Source: Butyricimonas faecihominis (GTDB taxonomy: Bacteria > Bacteroidota > Bacteroidia > Bacteroidales > Marinifilaceae). From it: a DNA stretch of 64,000 nucleotides. The stretch is taken from NCBI RefSeq assembly GCF_033096445.1, contig NZ_AP028155.1, forward strand, positions 3,043,880-3,107,879. The letters run 5' to 3'. The position numbers and the translations under genes were made by a program. This document shows positions 27,948 through 36,774 of the stretch, piece by piece. The stretch's first letter is position 1, and every line of letters starts with the position of its first letter. The notes beneath the pieces were generated by a model, which saw only the letters and a program-made list of their open reading frames with translations, was not told where the DNA came from and ran no database searches.

Positions 27948-28859
27948 TTAGCTAAGTTTTTGTAATTCTTGGAATAACTCCTTCTGTTTTTCCGTCAAAT
28001 TTGTCGGAATCTCCACAGAATAAGTCACGATTAGATCACCGAACTTTCCTTCTTCCTTGTAAACGGGAAAACCTTTTCCCTTCAACCTTACTTTCGCCCC
28101 GTTCTGGGTTCCGGGTTTTACCTTCAATTTTACTTTACCATTCATTGTATCCACCACCTGTTCTCCTCCTAAAACAGCCGAGTACAGGTTTAAAGGAGCC
28201 GTCACGTACAGATCGTTTCCTAAACGCTTGAACACGGGGTCTTCCGCGATCACGAATGTGATATACAAGTCTCCCGCAGGTCCCCCGTTTACACCGGGTC
28301 CGCCTTGTCCTTTCAATTTAATCGTTTGCCCGTCAGCCACCCCGGCCGGAACGGTAATACGTATATTTTTACCATTTACAGCCAACACCTGTTTGTGTGT
28401 CTGTGCGGCATCATGGAATGACAAATGCAATTCAGCATTGTAGTCCTGTCCTCGGAACGCGGCAGACCTTCCTCCACCCCGACGGGAACCGAATAACGAC
28501 TCGAAGAAGTCCGAAAACTCGCCATCCCCGCCCATGCCGGAGAACCCGCCTTCCGATGACCAATGAACTCCACTCCCGAAACCTCCACCGCCTTGCTGTT
28601 GGTAACGCTGTTTCTGGGCCTCAAACTCGTCGGCATGTTTCCAGTTCTCTCCATATTGGTCATACTTCTTCCGTTTCTCCGGATCACCCAATACCTCGTT
28701 CGCCTCGTTAATCTCTTGAAAACGTTGCTTGGCATTCGGGTCGTCCGGATTCAAGTCCGGATGATACTTTCTGGCCAGTTTCTTAAAAGCCTTCTTGATA
28801 TCATCCTGCGAAGCACTTTTATCAACTCCTAAAATCTTATAGTAATCTATATAGGCCAT
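27948..28859 (-). CDS. cbpA: DnaJ-class co-chaperone, CbpA-like
   Basis: A 303-residue protein with an N-terminal J domain (residues 4-68) containing the HPD tripeptide in '[12 protein letters not shown]', a Gly/Phe-rich linker ('[16 protein letters not shown]') and two DnaJ C-terminal beta domains ('[19 protein letters not shown]'). It lacks the zinc-finger CxxCxGxG repeats of true DnaJ, so it is the CbpA type. It stimulates DnaK ATPase and may bind curved DNA. It is co-transcribed with cbpM. Confidence 0.93.
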   Translation of the reverse strand: MAYIDYYKILGVDKSASQDDIKKAFKKLARKYHPDLNPDDPNAKQRFQEINEANEVLGDPEKRKKYDQYGENWKHADEFEAQKQRYQQQGGGGFGSGVHWSSEGGFSGMGGDGEFSDFFESLFGSRRGGGRSAAFRGQDYNAELHLSFHDAAQTHKQVLAVNGKNIRITVPAGVADGQTIKLKGQGGPGVNGGPAGDLYITFVIAEDPVFKRLGNDLYVTAPLNLYSAVLGGEQVVDTMNGKVKLKVKPGTQNGAKVRLKGKGFPVYKEEGKFGDLIVTYSVEIPTNLTEKQKELFQELQKLS

Positions 28860-28893
28860 ACTTTTATAATTTATACATTCTATAATATGTCAA

Positions 28894-28957
28894 TACAAAC
28901 TACGTACCAACCTTTGATATACGTTCTGAACTGACGCATTGTTACGACCGAACTGAC
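28894..28957 (-). promoter_or_regulatory. Candidate regulatory region of cbpA: weak sigma-54-like site and GAACTGAC direct repeat
   Basis: On the minus strand TGGTACG, 4 bases, TTGTA (28894..28909) keeps the GG-N10-G spacing of sigma-54 promoters but has T for C at two key places. Further upstream, GAACTGAC occurs twice on the plus strand (28928..28935 and 28950..28957), 22 bases apart, two turns of the helix on the same face. The repeat is clear; its role is unknown. Confidence 0.3.
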
Positions 28958-28972
28958 AATGTGGCAACAAAA

Positions 28973-28996
28973 AAAGGGGCTGAATTCAGCCCCTTT
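28973..28996 (-). terminator. Terminator of the TonB-like gene at 29018
   Basis: A perfect 24-base palindrome (arm AAAGGGGCTGAA) is followed on the minus strand by a run of seven T. It lies 22 bases beyond the stop codon. Confidence 0.85.
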
Positions 28997-29017
28997 AGTA
29001 TACAATAAAATATATTA

Positions 29018-29914
29018 TCAATGCCGTAAGATATAATTCTCAAAATACAATTTGAACCGATCTTTCAAAAGGTCTTTAATCTTTAGCATCTTGTCCATCT
29101 CGATCTTTCTCATCTCAAGTTCGGATTCAACAAAATGACTGATAAACTGATCTGTTCCCAAACTTTCAATCAGTTGAATCTTCGTGTTAATCTCGTCCTC
29201 GTAGATTTTTGTCAACTCCTTCACGTCATTCTTTTTCAGCTTCAACACTTTTGTTTGAGCCTTTACCGTACTATCAATTTCACCCTTAATCGTCTGACTC
29301 TTTTCCAACAATAATTTACGCAACGTGGTATCATCCCCCAATTGCTCCTTGAAAGCATTCACCCGGCGAGCCATATCTTCCAAACTCATTTTCTCCCCTT
29401 TCTTCAGCATTTCCTGTTCTTCCTCCAAGTTTTTCAAATATTGCTCATAAGTCAACTCGGTCTCTTGTGGCGTATATTTGAACGTGATCGGTAAAGTCTT
29501 TTCAAAACGTACAGCCTTTCCCCCCGACATAGCCGGTTTCCATTTCGGCATTCCGGAGATCACCCGAAGTGCTTCCGCATCCAAAAGCGGATGGGCAGAA
29601 CGAACCACTCGCACGTGAGACACGACCCCATCTTTCTCAATCACAAAAGTCACAAACACCCGCCCGTCAATTTGGTTGGCGTACGCCTCTTCCGGGTATT
29701 GCACGTTTTCCCCTATCCATTGATTCAAATTCCCGTTAAATTCCGGCTGAACTTCGGCAACTACCATAATTGTCGTATCTTCATCCATTAACCGCACGTC
29801 CCTGTCCAGTGCCATTACCGGGGTAGCCAGCCACCCCAAACCAAGCATACAACCCATAACAAGCGTTGCCTTAGCCCAATTGTAGTTTTTCTTCATACGA
29901 TGTTTATTTGTCAT
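29018..29914 (-). CDS. TonB C-terminal-domain protein with reversed domain order (c)
   Basis: 298 residues with a leader ('LVMGCMLGLGWLATPVMA'). The TonB C-terminal-type domain comes first (~50-155: 'NLNQWIGENVQYPEEAYANQ', 'DGRVFVTFVIEKDGVVSHVR'), followed by a long helical region (~160-298) that begins 'LTYEQYLKNLEEEQEML' and ends 'DRFKLYFENYIL'. These helical motifs match the N-terminal module of the two TonB-like proteins at 25550 and 26492, so the same two modules occur in opposite order. It is a single gene with its own terminator, divergent from hsp20. Confidence 0.82.
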   Translation of the reverse strand: MTNKHRMKKNYNWAKATLVMGCMLGLGWLATPVMALDRDVRLMDEDTTIMVVAEVQPEFNGNLNQWIGENVQYPEEAYANQIDGRVFVTFVIEKDGVVSHVRVVRSAHPLLDAEALRVISGMPKWKPAMSGGKAVRFEKTLPITFKYTPQETELTYEQYLKNLEEEQEMLKKGEKMSLEDMARRVNAFKEQLGDDTTLRKLLLEKSQTIKGEIDSTVKAQTKVLKLKKNDVKELTKIYEDEINTKIQLIESLGTDQFISHFVESELEMRKIEMDKMLKIKDLLKDRFKLYFENYILRH

Positions 29915-30067
29915 TAAGTTACTCTATCCTCTTGCTAAAATAAGGTATAAAGCTACAATTATTATTAGAAATTTGAATATTTAATCTTGCTTTTTTTCTC
30001 GTCATTAATTGACAGAAACACTGAAAATTTGACATAACATCAGTGACAAAAAGTCCTCAAAATCCAT

Positions 30068-30083
30068 TGGCACGTGCTTTGCA
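30068..30083 (+). promoter_or_regulatory. Sigma-54 (RpoN) promoter upstream of hsp20
   Basis: The sequence TGGCACG, 4 bases, TTGCA agrees with the sigma-54 consensus at every defined base; GG and GC are separated by exactly 10 bases. It ends 85 bases before the ATG of hsp20. Further upstream, CACTGA (30019..30024) and TCAGTG (30040..30045) form an inverted pair about two helical turns apart, a possible activator site. A sigma-54 promoter requires an enhancer-binding ATPase, which is not encoded in this window. Confidence 0.72.
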
Positions 30084-30167
30084 TTAACTATAATCGAATG
30101 CAGGTTCACAAAGAACCTGAATCCAATTAAATGATAATGTTGAATTTAAAGATAGGAGACTAAAATT

Positions 30168-30596
30168 ATGATGCCTGTAAGAAGAACTCAAAATTGGTTA
30201 CCAAGTATCTTTAATGATTTCTTTGATAACGAGTGGATGACAAGAGCAAACGCAACCGCACCAGCGATCAACGTAATCGAATCCGAAAAAGATTATAAAG
30301 TTGAAGTTGCAGCTCCGGGTATGACAAAAGAAGATTTCAACGTTCGCATAGACGAGGATAACAATCTAGTAATCTCCATGGAGAAAAAGAGCGAGAGTAA
30401 AGAGGAGCAAAAAGAACATCGCTACTTACGCCGGGAGTTCTCATACTCGAAATTCCAACAAACCATGATCTTACCGGATGACGTGGATAAAGAGAAAATC
30501 GCTGCCGGGGTTGAACACGGAGTTCTAACCATCGACTTGCCGAAACTATCTCAGGAAGAGATTAAAAAAGCAGAGAGAACCATTGAAATTAAATAA
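30168..30596 (+). CDS. Small heat-shock protein, Hsp20/alpha-crystallin family
   Basis: The 142 residues cover an alpha-crystallin domain (~33-125) with 'YKVEVAAPGMTKEDFNVRI' and the signature near the end, 'AAGVEHGVLTIDLPKL'. It is an ATP-independent holdase that binds unfolding proteins. A ribosome-binding AGGAG lies 8 bases before the ATG. It is transcribed alone, with a sigma-54-type promoter upstream and a terminator directly downstream. It lies near cbpA/cbpM, so this is a small chaperone neighbourhood. Confidence 0.95.
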   Translation: MMPVRRTQNWLPSIFNDFFDNEWMTRANATAPAINVIESEKDYKVEVAAPGMTKEDFNVRIDEDNNLVISMEKKSESKEEQKEHRYLRREFSYSKFQQTMILPDDVDKEKIAAGVEHGVLTIDLPKLSQEEIKKAERTIEIK

Positions 30597-30613
30597 AGAC
30601 AGGTAACCAATGA

Positions 30614-30644
30614 AAGAAGCGATCGAACAATTCGATCGCTTCTT
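30614..30644 (+). terminator. Terminator of hsp20 (possibly bidirectional)
   Basis: A stem with arm AAGAAGCGATCGAA, a 3-base loop and a following run of T. It lies between the convergent hsp20 and TldE-type genes and could serve both. Confidence 0.88.
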
Positions 30645-30679
30645 TTTTATTCCCTGTGTTCTAATACCTTAAAATAATC

Positions 30680-32329
30680 TTACCGTTGTAACGGGAAAGT
30701 CAATACTTGCTCTTTGTCTTTCTTCACGTCTGATTTATTAATCTCGATGTTTTCAACCAAAATTGAAGACGGGTATATTAAAGAAGATAGTAATTGACCG
30801 TTCAAAATATAATTGCTTACATTTTCCTTGCTGGAAATATTCAACATACGTTTCAGGTTTATCAATGTCAAGCCACTCACATCACCGAAACGGACTTGAG
30901 TTTCCTTACCATCCAAATCTACCCGATAGATACGAGAAGCTTTACCCGCTAAACTCCGCACGATATAAGCATACTTCAAACCTTCTTCTTTAGCAGCTTT
31001 AATCAGCGCGCTCTTCATCTTTTCCGGTTTCGTTCCTTTCTCCACTTCAATATGAATGGTACCCGGAGCCGTGGAAAACATTCCATTGCTACTGGACAAC
31101 AAGAAACGAGAACTACCCGTTGATTGGGGAGCGTACAAAGTCGGGGTACACCCATTCAACATACTTTTGAAAATACCATTTTCAACCAAAGTCATCTCTT
31201 TGGCAGGCACGATACCTTCAGCATCAATATTATAAGCTCCTAACAAAGAAACTCCATTATACTTATCCAAAGAGCTGTAATTTTTGATAGAAACTCGATT
31301 GTCTACAATCTTCATTCCCAAACGAGCATCTAACGTTTTCATCGGTTGAGCCCGGTCGGTATCGGGTTTACGATAAGCGAAGAGAGCTCCTCGTTTCAAG
31401 AAGTTACTTATAAAAACAGATGAACAAGCACCATCCTCAAGCAACACCGGACCTGCATAATATTCTGTAATTGCTGGCGCATTCTTCAACTTGATCAAGT
31501 TATCGGCAAAAGCCTTAACCCCTTTCTTTAATTCATCCAAAGAAGGCAAATCATCCGGACGAGCAACAAGCACGGAATATGCATCATCAATCCGAACGCC
31601 ATCTTCTGTCATCACGTAAGCAGAGGCAACCAAGCTTGCATAACGTAACGGTTCTTTCAGCACAACCCCATCCGTGGTAGACTTGTACACTTCCATTTCC
31701 TGTCCGGTAATAGCCACGGATGAATCATAAATATCCTTATAGTCCTTGAAAATAGCAGATAATTCTTCTACAATATTCTCTAATTTTGCTCTATCAATCG
31801 TGTAAGCATTTTTCGGTTCCTCGATCCGGGTAACGGCATCCACCTTCTGTTGATCCTTCACGGCAGTTTCTTCGGCAGTCTTCGGGTTCGCCTTCAAATA
31901 AGCGTCCTTCATCGCTCCTGCCTGCAATGACCATTTATACATGGCATCTGATCCTAACCAGAAATTTCTCCGGATTACATCATAATCAGCCTGTTCCGGC
32001 ATTCCGGCCTGAACAGAAGCACATACATAATTAATATCATTATTATGATCGTAATCTCCCAAAAACATCTGCACCCCACCAACGGCACTCCAAGGAGACT
32101 CGTAAAAATTAGTAACACCACCTAACGCACCCACAACCTCAAACTGATGTGTACGTCCCAAAGTATAAGACAAGTAATATGGTTTCTGCATACCCGGCAA
32201 CATCAATTGCTCCTTACTACGTTGCATCTCATCCTGCATAGCCTTAAAGATCACCTGATCCTGCTCATTCTGTGCGGATAATGATCCTGCCAACAGGAAA
32301 AACAATATAATCGATAATATATATTTCAT
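30680..32329 (-). CDS. TldE/PmbA-family protein with signal peptide (non-catalytic partner)
   Basis: 549 residues with a clear signal peptide ('IILFFLLAGSLSAQ'). The C-terminal half carries the TldD/PmbA fold ('YAGPVLLEDGACSSVFISNF', 'YNGVSLLGAYNIDAEGIVPA', 'STGSSRFLLSSSNGMFSTAP'). The HExxxH zinc site of TldD is absent, as in the TldE/PmbA subunit. TldD/TldE form a hollow heterodimeric protease that degrades unfolded peptides in E. coli cytoplasm. Here both partners appear exported. It is downstream of the TldD gene by 87 bases and is probably in the same operon. Confidence 0.85.
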   Translation of the reverse strand: MKYILSIILFFLLAGSLSAQNEQDQVIFKAMQDEMQRSKEQLMLPGMQKPYYLSYTLGRTHQFEVVGALGGVTNFYESPWSAVGGVQMFLGDYDHNNDINYVCASVQAGMPEQADYDVIRRNFWLGSDAMYKWSLQAGAMKDAYLKANPKTAEETAVKDQQKVDAVTRIEEPKNAYTIDRAKLENIVEELSAIFKDYKDIYDSSVAITGQEMEVYKSTTDGVVLKEPLRYASLVASAYVMTEDGVRIDDAYSVLVARPDDLPSLDELKKGVKAFADNLIKLKNAPAITEYYAGPVLLEDGACSSVFISNFLKRGALFAYRKPDTDRAQPMKTLDARLGMKIVDNRVSIKNYSSLDKYNGVSLLGAYNIDAEGIVPAKEMTLVENGIFKSMLNGCTPTLYAPQSTGSSRFLLSSSNGMFSTAPGTIHIEVEKGTKPEKMKSALIKAAKEEGLKYAYIVRSLAGKASRIYRVDLDGKETQVRFGDVSGLTLINLKRMLNISSKENVSNYILNGQLLSSLIYPSSILVENIEINKSDVKKDKEQVLTFPLQR

Positions 32330-32416
32330 TTTTATTCTAAATTTAAAATTTACGACCGAAGAACTCCAAGCCTCAATGATTTCGATCTATTCATTTTCAG
32401 TTTTCAATTCTCCATT

Positions 32417-34117
32417 TCATTTGTTCTGCGGAGCCGGTAAGATCGGGGGTAAATCTCTTGACTTCTGTCTACGTTGAGTCTCGATCTTATTTACCAGAAT
32501 CATTGGGGAACTAGCCGTTACAGGCACCCAACCGGATTCCGCACCACACTCTCCCGTGAACACGCTGGGAGCATCACCTCCACATACAATATTAGAGAAC
32601 ATGGATAACGGGGTTCCAATCAAATCCACCCCACGAACCAACTGGTCCGGACGTCCGTCTACATAGATTCGGTACACTTCCAAGGGAGTCACGTTAAATG
32701 AATTCAAACTACCACCTTCCCCGGTCAACGTGAAACCACTGGTTACTTCTTTAAAATAGTACCCGTATTCTTTTCCTTGTTTTTTAGCCTCTTCAATCAA
32801 CATGGAACGCAATTCAGCCTCCGTGTGAGGTGCTGTTGTCTCCACCACCAAATTAGATTGACGGGATACAGGATCACCACCTCCGGCAGTACGTCCATGC
32901 CCATTACTATGCGGGAATCCATCCAGCGGCACGCGGCTCATCAAGAACTCTCTCAAAATACCGTCTTTCACGACATCAACCCGGCGAGCTTTCACTCCCT
33001 GATCATCATACAAATAAAAACCATTCAACTCTTCCCCGGCATAACTACGCAAAGTCGGATCGCAATACACTTGAAAGTCTGCAGGCAAAACCAACTCGCC
33101 TACTTTCTTCTTAAAAGTTTCACCACCACCTTTCAAACGGTGACCTTCAATACGATGACCGAAAATCTCGTGGAAGAACACCCCACTAGCCGGACCGGAC
33201 AAAATAGCGGGTCCCGTGTAAGGATCAACAACCGGAGCATCACGCAACACGGTCAATCTTTTTACCATATCCTTAGCGTCAGCAATCATCCGGTCATTAG
33301 ACGGAAGGTCCTTCGGATCGTATGCAAAGTATGACATATTCAACGGTAACTCCATACCGTCTTCTGCCTTCATGGAAGCACTAATCATGATTCGTGCATA
33401 TGTTCTATTCTGCACAACTTCAGTTCCTTCCGTATTTACAAAATAATTCCGAAGCACCCGGAACGTTAAACTAACATCACCCGACTGTAATAACGGATAT
33501 GCTTTAAACACCGCAGAAACTTCATTCAAACGTTTTTCCCAAGCAGCTTGGTCAACCGTCAACTTCTCAGCAGGAAGAGGAGCCTCGTAATATTTCTCCA
33601 CCGGAGCCGCAGAAAATGAAGGAGCTTTATCCTCATCAGCAACACTCACCTGACTTTGAGTTTTCGCTCTCTGATAAGCCTCCACTGCAAAATCATAACG
33701 TTTCATCACTTCAGCCCAGATTGCCTGACGAGTTGCATCAGCACCTTTTTCATCATCCAATCCCAAATAAGCCACCCGTACATTACCACGTTGGTCTGCC
33801 GGGGCCCCCATCGCGTTATATTTAAAATTATCCAAAATAGTATCCCCCACCCGAATCTGCGGAACCATTGAACGAGAATGTTGTTCCACGGACATCATCG
33901 TGGCCCCGAAAGAACTCGAAATATTCACCGTCCGATCATCCATCACCCTAAAGTTCATGTGATAGGGAGGATTCTCCTGTTTCTGCAGCTCTTGCATATC
34001 AGCTGCCAACTCTTGTTTCAATAGTTGCAACAACTTATCCTGTTCCTGCGCGTACAACGTATGCATCGATAACAGCGAGAAGATACAACTAACAATAATC
34101 AATCCTAATTTTTTCAT
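32417..34117 (-). CDS. TldD-family metalloprotease with signal peptide
   Basis: 566 residues with an N-terminal signal ('IIVSCIFSLLSMHTLYAQ'). The zinc motif HExxxH is present at residues 316-321 ('GVFFHEIFGHRIEGHRLKGG'). The C-terminal domain has 'SNLVVETTAPHTEAELRSML' and 'EVTSGFTLTGEGGSLNSFNV', typical of TldD. It should be the catalytic subunit paired with the TldE-type protein encoded next. E. coli TldD is cytoplasmic, so a signal peptide on both subunits is a notable difference, predicting periplasmic or surface peptide breakdown. Confidence 0.87.
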   Translation of the reverse strand: MKKLGLIIVSCIFSLLSMHTLYAQEQDKLLQLLKQELAADMQELQKQENPPYHMNFRVMDDRTVNISSSFGATMMSVEQHSRSMVPQIRVGDTILDNFKYNAMGAPADQRGNVRVAYLGLDDEKGADATRQAIWAEVMKRYDFAVEAYQRAKTQSQVSVADEDKAPSFSAAPVEKYYEAPLPAEKLTVDQAAWEKRLNEVSAVFKAYPLLQSGDVSLTFRVLRNYFVNTEGTEVVQNRTYARIMISASMKAEDGMELPLNMSYFAYDPKDLPSNDRMIADAKDMVKRLTVLRDAPVVDPYTGPAILSGPASGVFFHEIFGHRIEGHRLKGGGETFKKKVGELVLPADFQVYCDPTLRSYAGEELNGFYLYDDQGVKARRVDVVKDGILREFLMSRVPLDGFPHSNGHGRTAGGGDPVSRQSNLVVETTAPHTEAELRSMLIEEAKKQGKEYGYYFKEVTSGFTLTGEGGSLNSFNVTPLEVYRIYVDGRPDQLVRGVDLIGTPLSMFSNIVCGGDAPSVFTGECGAESGWVPVTASSPMILVNKIETQRRQKSRDLPPILPAPQNK

Positions 34118-34178
34118 CTCTAATTGTTTTAATCATTTAATTTTTTGATCTCTGAAGATCACGCACTATTTCCATCAA

Positions 34179-34209
34179 CAAAATTATAGTTCTCATTTTG
34201 TTATTCAAA
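34179..34209 (-). promoter_or_regulatory. Promoter of the tldD-tldE operon
   Basis: On the minus strand TTTG, 19 bases, TAATTTTG: both elements match the Bacteroidota primary-sigma consensus exactly. The start codon at 34117 lies about 60 bases downstream. It sits in the 316-base gap 34118..34433, which otherwise holds the terminator of the neighbouring operon and AT-rich sequence. Confidence 0.65.
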
Positions 34210-34347
34210 ATGAATCTACATTAATTCTTTGTTAATTCTTCCCTTTTCAGCTGTTAACTTTGTTAATTTAGTTTCTAAAAAACGGCTCTAAAAAAACTCT
34301 CACAAACCAAAATATATCCACAACTCTCAAACAATATAAAAAATCAT

Positions 34348-34391
34348 AAGGATTCATTTGTTCATTTTTACAAATCAACAAATGAATCCTT
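34348..34391 (-). terminator. Terminator of the long SusCD-ABC operon C
   Basis: A perfect 15-base stem (arm AAGGATTCATTTGTT) with a 14-base loop is followed on the minus strand by a T-rich stretch. It lies 43 bases after the stop of the last GldFG-like gene. Confidence 0.8.
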
Positions 34392-34433
34392 AAAACATCC
34401 TATTCTTCCGAACGTTGATATAATATTAAAACT

Positions 34434-36731
34434 CTATCTTCTTTTTCTTCTAAACAATAATATAACACAACCAACCACAAGTAATAGTGGAACAATCCAC
34501 ATTATAACTATTTTTATGGTAGAGACTCCATCTTGAGAAACCACAACTTGATCATCAGGGGGATTTACTCGATTAGCATCAACAGGAAATTCTTCGTAAG
34601 ACATATTACGGAATGTTTCCGTTATCAAGGTAAAATTCGAACTTCTAAAACCGGCCCTATTCTGCGAAAGCTCCAACGTACTAATACAATCAGCATCTCC
34701 AATCACAAAAATACGCTGCTCCTTATTCTTCACTAAACGAGTTAGATACAACATGATTGAATTAGAACGTTCCACCTCTCCAGCATCTGGGTTTAACACA
34801 GACTTTTCATTAATAAAATCAGTCGTTTCCTTCTCGATCCAAGAACCTTTACTTGCACTAGCCAAGACCTCTGTTATTTTAAATCCTTTCGTCGTATCCA
34901 AAATCTCGATTGCACAGGCAGAAGGAGTTATGATAGAATAGCCTCTACGAAAATACTTGATATAGTTTTCTGAAACCGTAGCAGCACCTTCTTTTATATC
35001 CGCAGCAACAATATCATCCAAATGAATCTCTGAAGGAGACACTATAATACCATCCGCAAAACGTAATCCTAATTTTTCAACAACTGGATTCATAAATTTC
35101 TGACGCTTAGGTTCTCCTAATATAAATAAATTTCCTCCTCGTGCCAAATAAGTATCAAAATTACGAGATTCCTCCTCCGTTAGATCACTTCTCATATCTG
35201 CTAGTACCACAATATCAATATCTTCTGGCACTGGTTGCCCTAATGATATTTCACGTATCCCGAATCCACTATTTATTAATGAATAACGGAATGTCTTATT
35301 CGACGCAAAAGCCCCGTACCCTTTTTCGCCCAAATCCATGCCACTTCTCTCTTTATGCCCGGTAACAAAACCAACCACGGGAGCTTCCTGAAGTAAAGTC
35401 TTCAACGCTGTAGAGATCTGTGCTTCATAAGGATAAACACTATTATCTTGATAAATACGCAAAATTGCCTTTTTCCCATTCGCAGCAGTAATCACCCGGG
35501 CAAACCGACCATTTTCTCCAGAAATATCATCTTTCTTTAATACCTCATCCAAAGGTAGAAAACGTTTAGGATTGTATCCAGAATACCGACATTTATCCTC
35601 CACGATCTGTTCTAAGGTCATCGTATCATAAGCAGCCTTCGCATAGGGCATATACCCTTTAGCGTAATAATAAACATATTCAAGTTTTATTTCTGGTTTG
35701 AATCGCAAATATTGCTCAAATTGAGCTATATCATCAATTCTATTTCTTGGAGCACCTCGATCATAGGTCTCATCCAAATAGTTCACGTAAGTGGTAATCG
35801 TCAAGTCTCCTTTCAATTGTTCAAGAATCTGCTGGCTTTCCTCGGTTAACGTGTTCATCTTAGTTGCCGTTGAATCATAATAAATACTGAACTTCGGTAA
35901 AGACGAGATGTATCCTAAGGCCAACGCTATCAACAACACGAAACTGTATTTCAACGAAGTTTTCCACTTGGCTAATCGCAATCTTTCTCCTTGTAACTTA
36001 ATTACAGAAAGTCCTAAGAACATGAAAATCACCAAAACGAAATACAACGTATCCTTGGAACTGATCATCCCGTCAATAAACACTTTCGAGCGACCAGATA
36101 TAGCCAACCAGTAGGTGATATCCCGTACAAAATCATATTCTTGTCCGACACCACCAATGAAATTCAATATGGCAAGAATAGCAAGTGTCCCCACTACAGC
36201 AACAACTTGATATTTCGTGATTGTCGACATAAACAACCCGATAGCTCCATATGCCAAAACCGTCAAGAAAACACCCAACACTCCGGTTAACATCAACGGG
36301 ACATCCGGAGCCTGCACAGAAATACACGTACTGATAACCGGCCCCATCAAAATCACACACAACAGCAAAGCATAAACTACGACGGCTAAGAATTTACCCA
36401 AAATAATCTGCAAATTCGACACCGGTGACGAATACAATAATTTTATAGATCCACTGCTCAATTCACGACTCATCAGCCCCATCGTGAACAACGGAATATA
36501 GAGATATAAATTCTCCAACAAATTGGAAAGAATTCCCGTGTATCCACTAAACAAAGAGGAAGTCACCGCAAACATCCGATAACCCAATTCTTGATTTTTA
36601 AGTTGTAAAGCGAGAGTATCACTGTAAGCCATACCTACCTGAAAACTAAAAACTATCAAGATAAGCCATGCAATAGGAGAGAAAAATAGAACTCGAAGCT
36701 CTGATTTTGTAATCCGTATAATCGTTCTCAT
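34434..36731 (-). CDS. Fused GldF-GldG-like ABC transporter permease (operon C, second copy)
   Basis: 765 residues. The N-terminal ~270 residues hold six helices of an ABC-2 permease ('ELRVLFFSPIAWLILIVFSF', 'LYSSPVSNLQIILGKFLAVV'). The rest is a large extracytoplasmic GldG/ABC_transp_aux region: 'YYDSTATKMNTLTEESQQIL' at its start, then 'VVGFVTGHKERSGMD' and 'DTYLARGGNLFILGEP', which resembles a glutamine-amidotransferase-like Rossmann fold. One C-terminal helix anchors it ('MWIVPLLLVVGCVILLFRRK'). In gliding Flavobacteria, GldF and GldG are separate proteins; here they are one chain. The ATPase gene lies 43 bases upstream. The substrate is unknown. Confidence 0.88.
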   Translation of the reverse strand: MRTIIRITKSELRVLFFSPIAWLILIVFSFQVGMAYSDTLALQLKNQELGYRMFAVTSSLFSGYTGILSNLLENLYLYIPLFTMGLMSRELSSGSIKLLYSSPVSNLQIILGKFLAVVVYALLLCVILMGPVISTCISVQAPDVPLMLTGVLGVFLTVLAYGAIGLFMSTITKYQVVAVVGTLAILAILNFIGGVGQEYDFVRDITYWLAISGRSKVFIDGMISSKDTLYFVLVIFMFLGLSVIKLQGERLRLAKWKTSLKYSFVLLIALALGYISSLPKFSIYYDSTATKMNTLTEESQQILEQLKGDLTITTYVNYLDETYDRGAPRNRIDDIAQFEQYLRFKPEIKLEYVYYYAKGYMPYAKAAYDTMTLEQIVEDKCRYSGYNPKRFLPLDEVLKKDDISGENGRFARVITAANGKKAILRIYQDNSVYPYEAQISTALKTLLQEAPVVGFVTGHKERSGMDLGEKGYGAFASNKTFRYSLINSGFGIREISLGQPVPEDIDIVVLADMRSDLTEEESRNFDTYLARGGNLFILGEPKRQKFMNPVVEKLGLRFADGIIVSPSEIHLDDIVAADIKEGAATVSENYIKYFRRGYSIITPSACAIEILDTTKGFKITEVLASASKGSWIEKETTDFINEKSVLNPDAGEVERSNSIMLYLTRLVKNKEQRIFVIGDADCISTLELSQNRAGFRSSNFTLITETFRNMSYEEFPVDANRVNPPDDQVVVSQDGVSTIKIVIMWIVPLLLVVGCVILLFRRKRR

Positions 36732-36774
36732 TCTTATAATCTTTTAAAATAACGTATTATTATATCAACACCCG

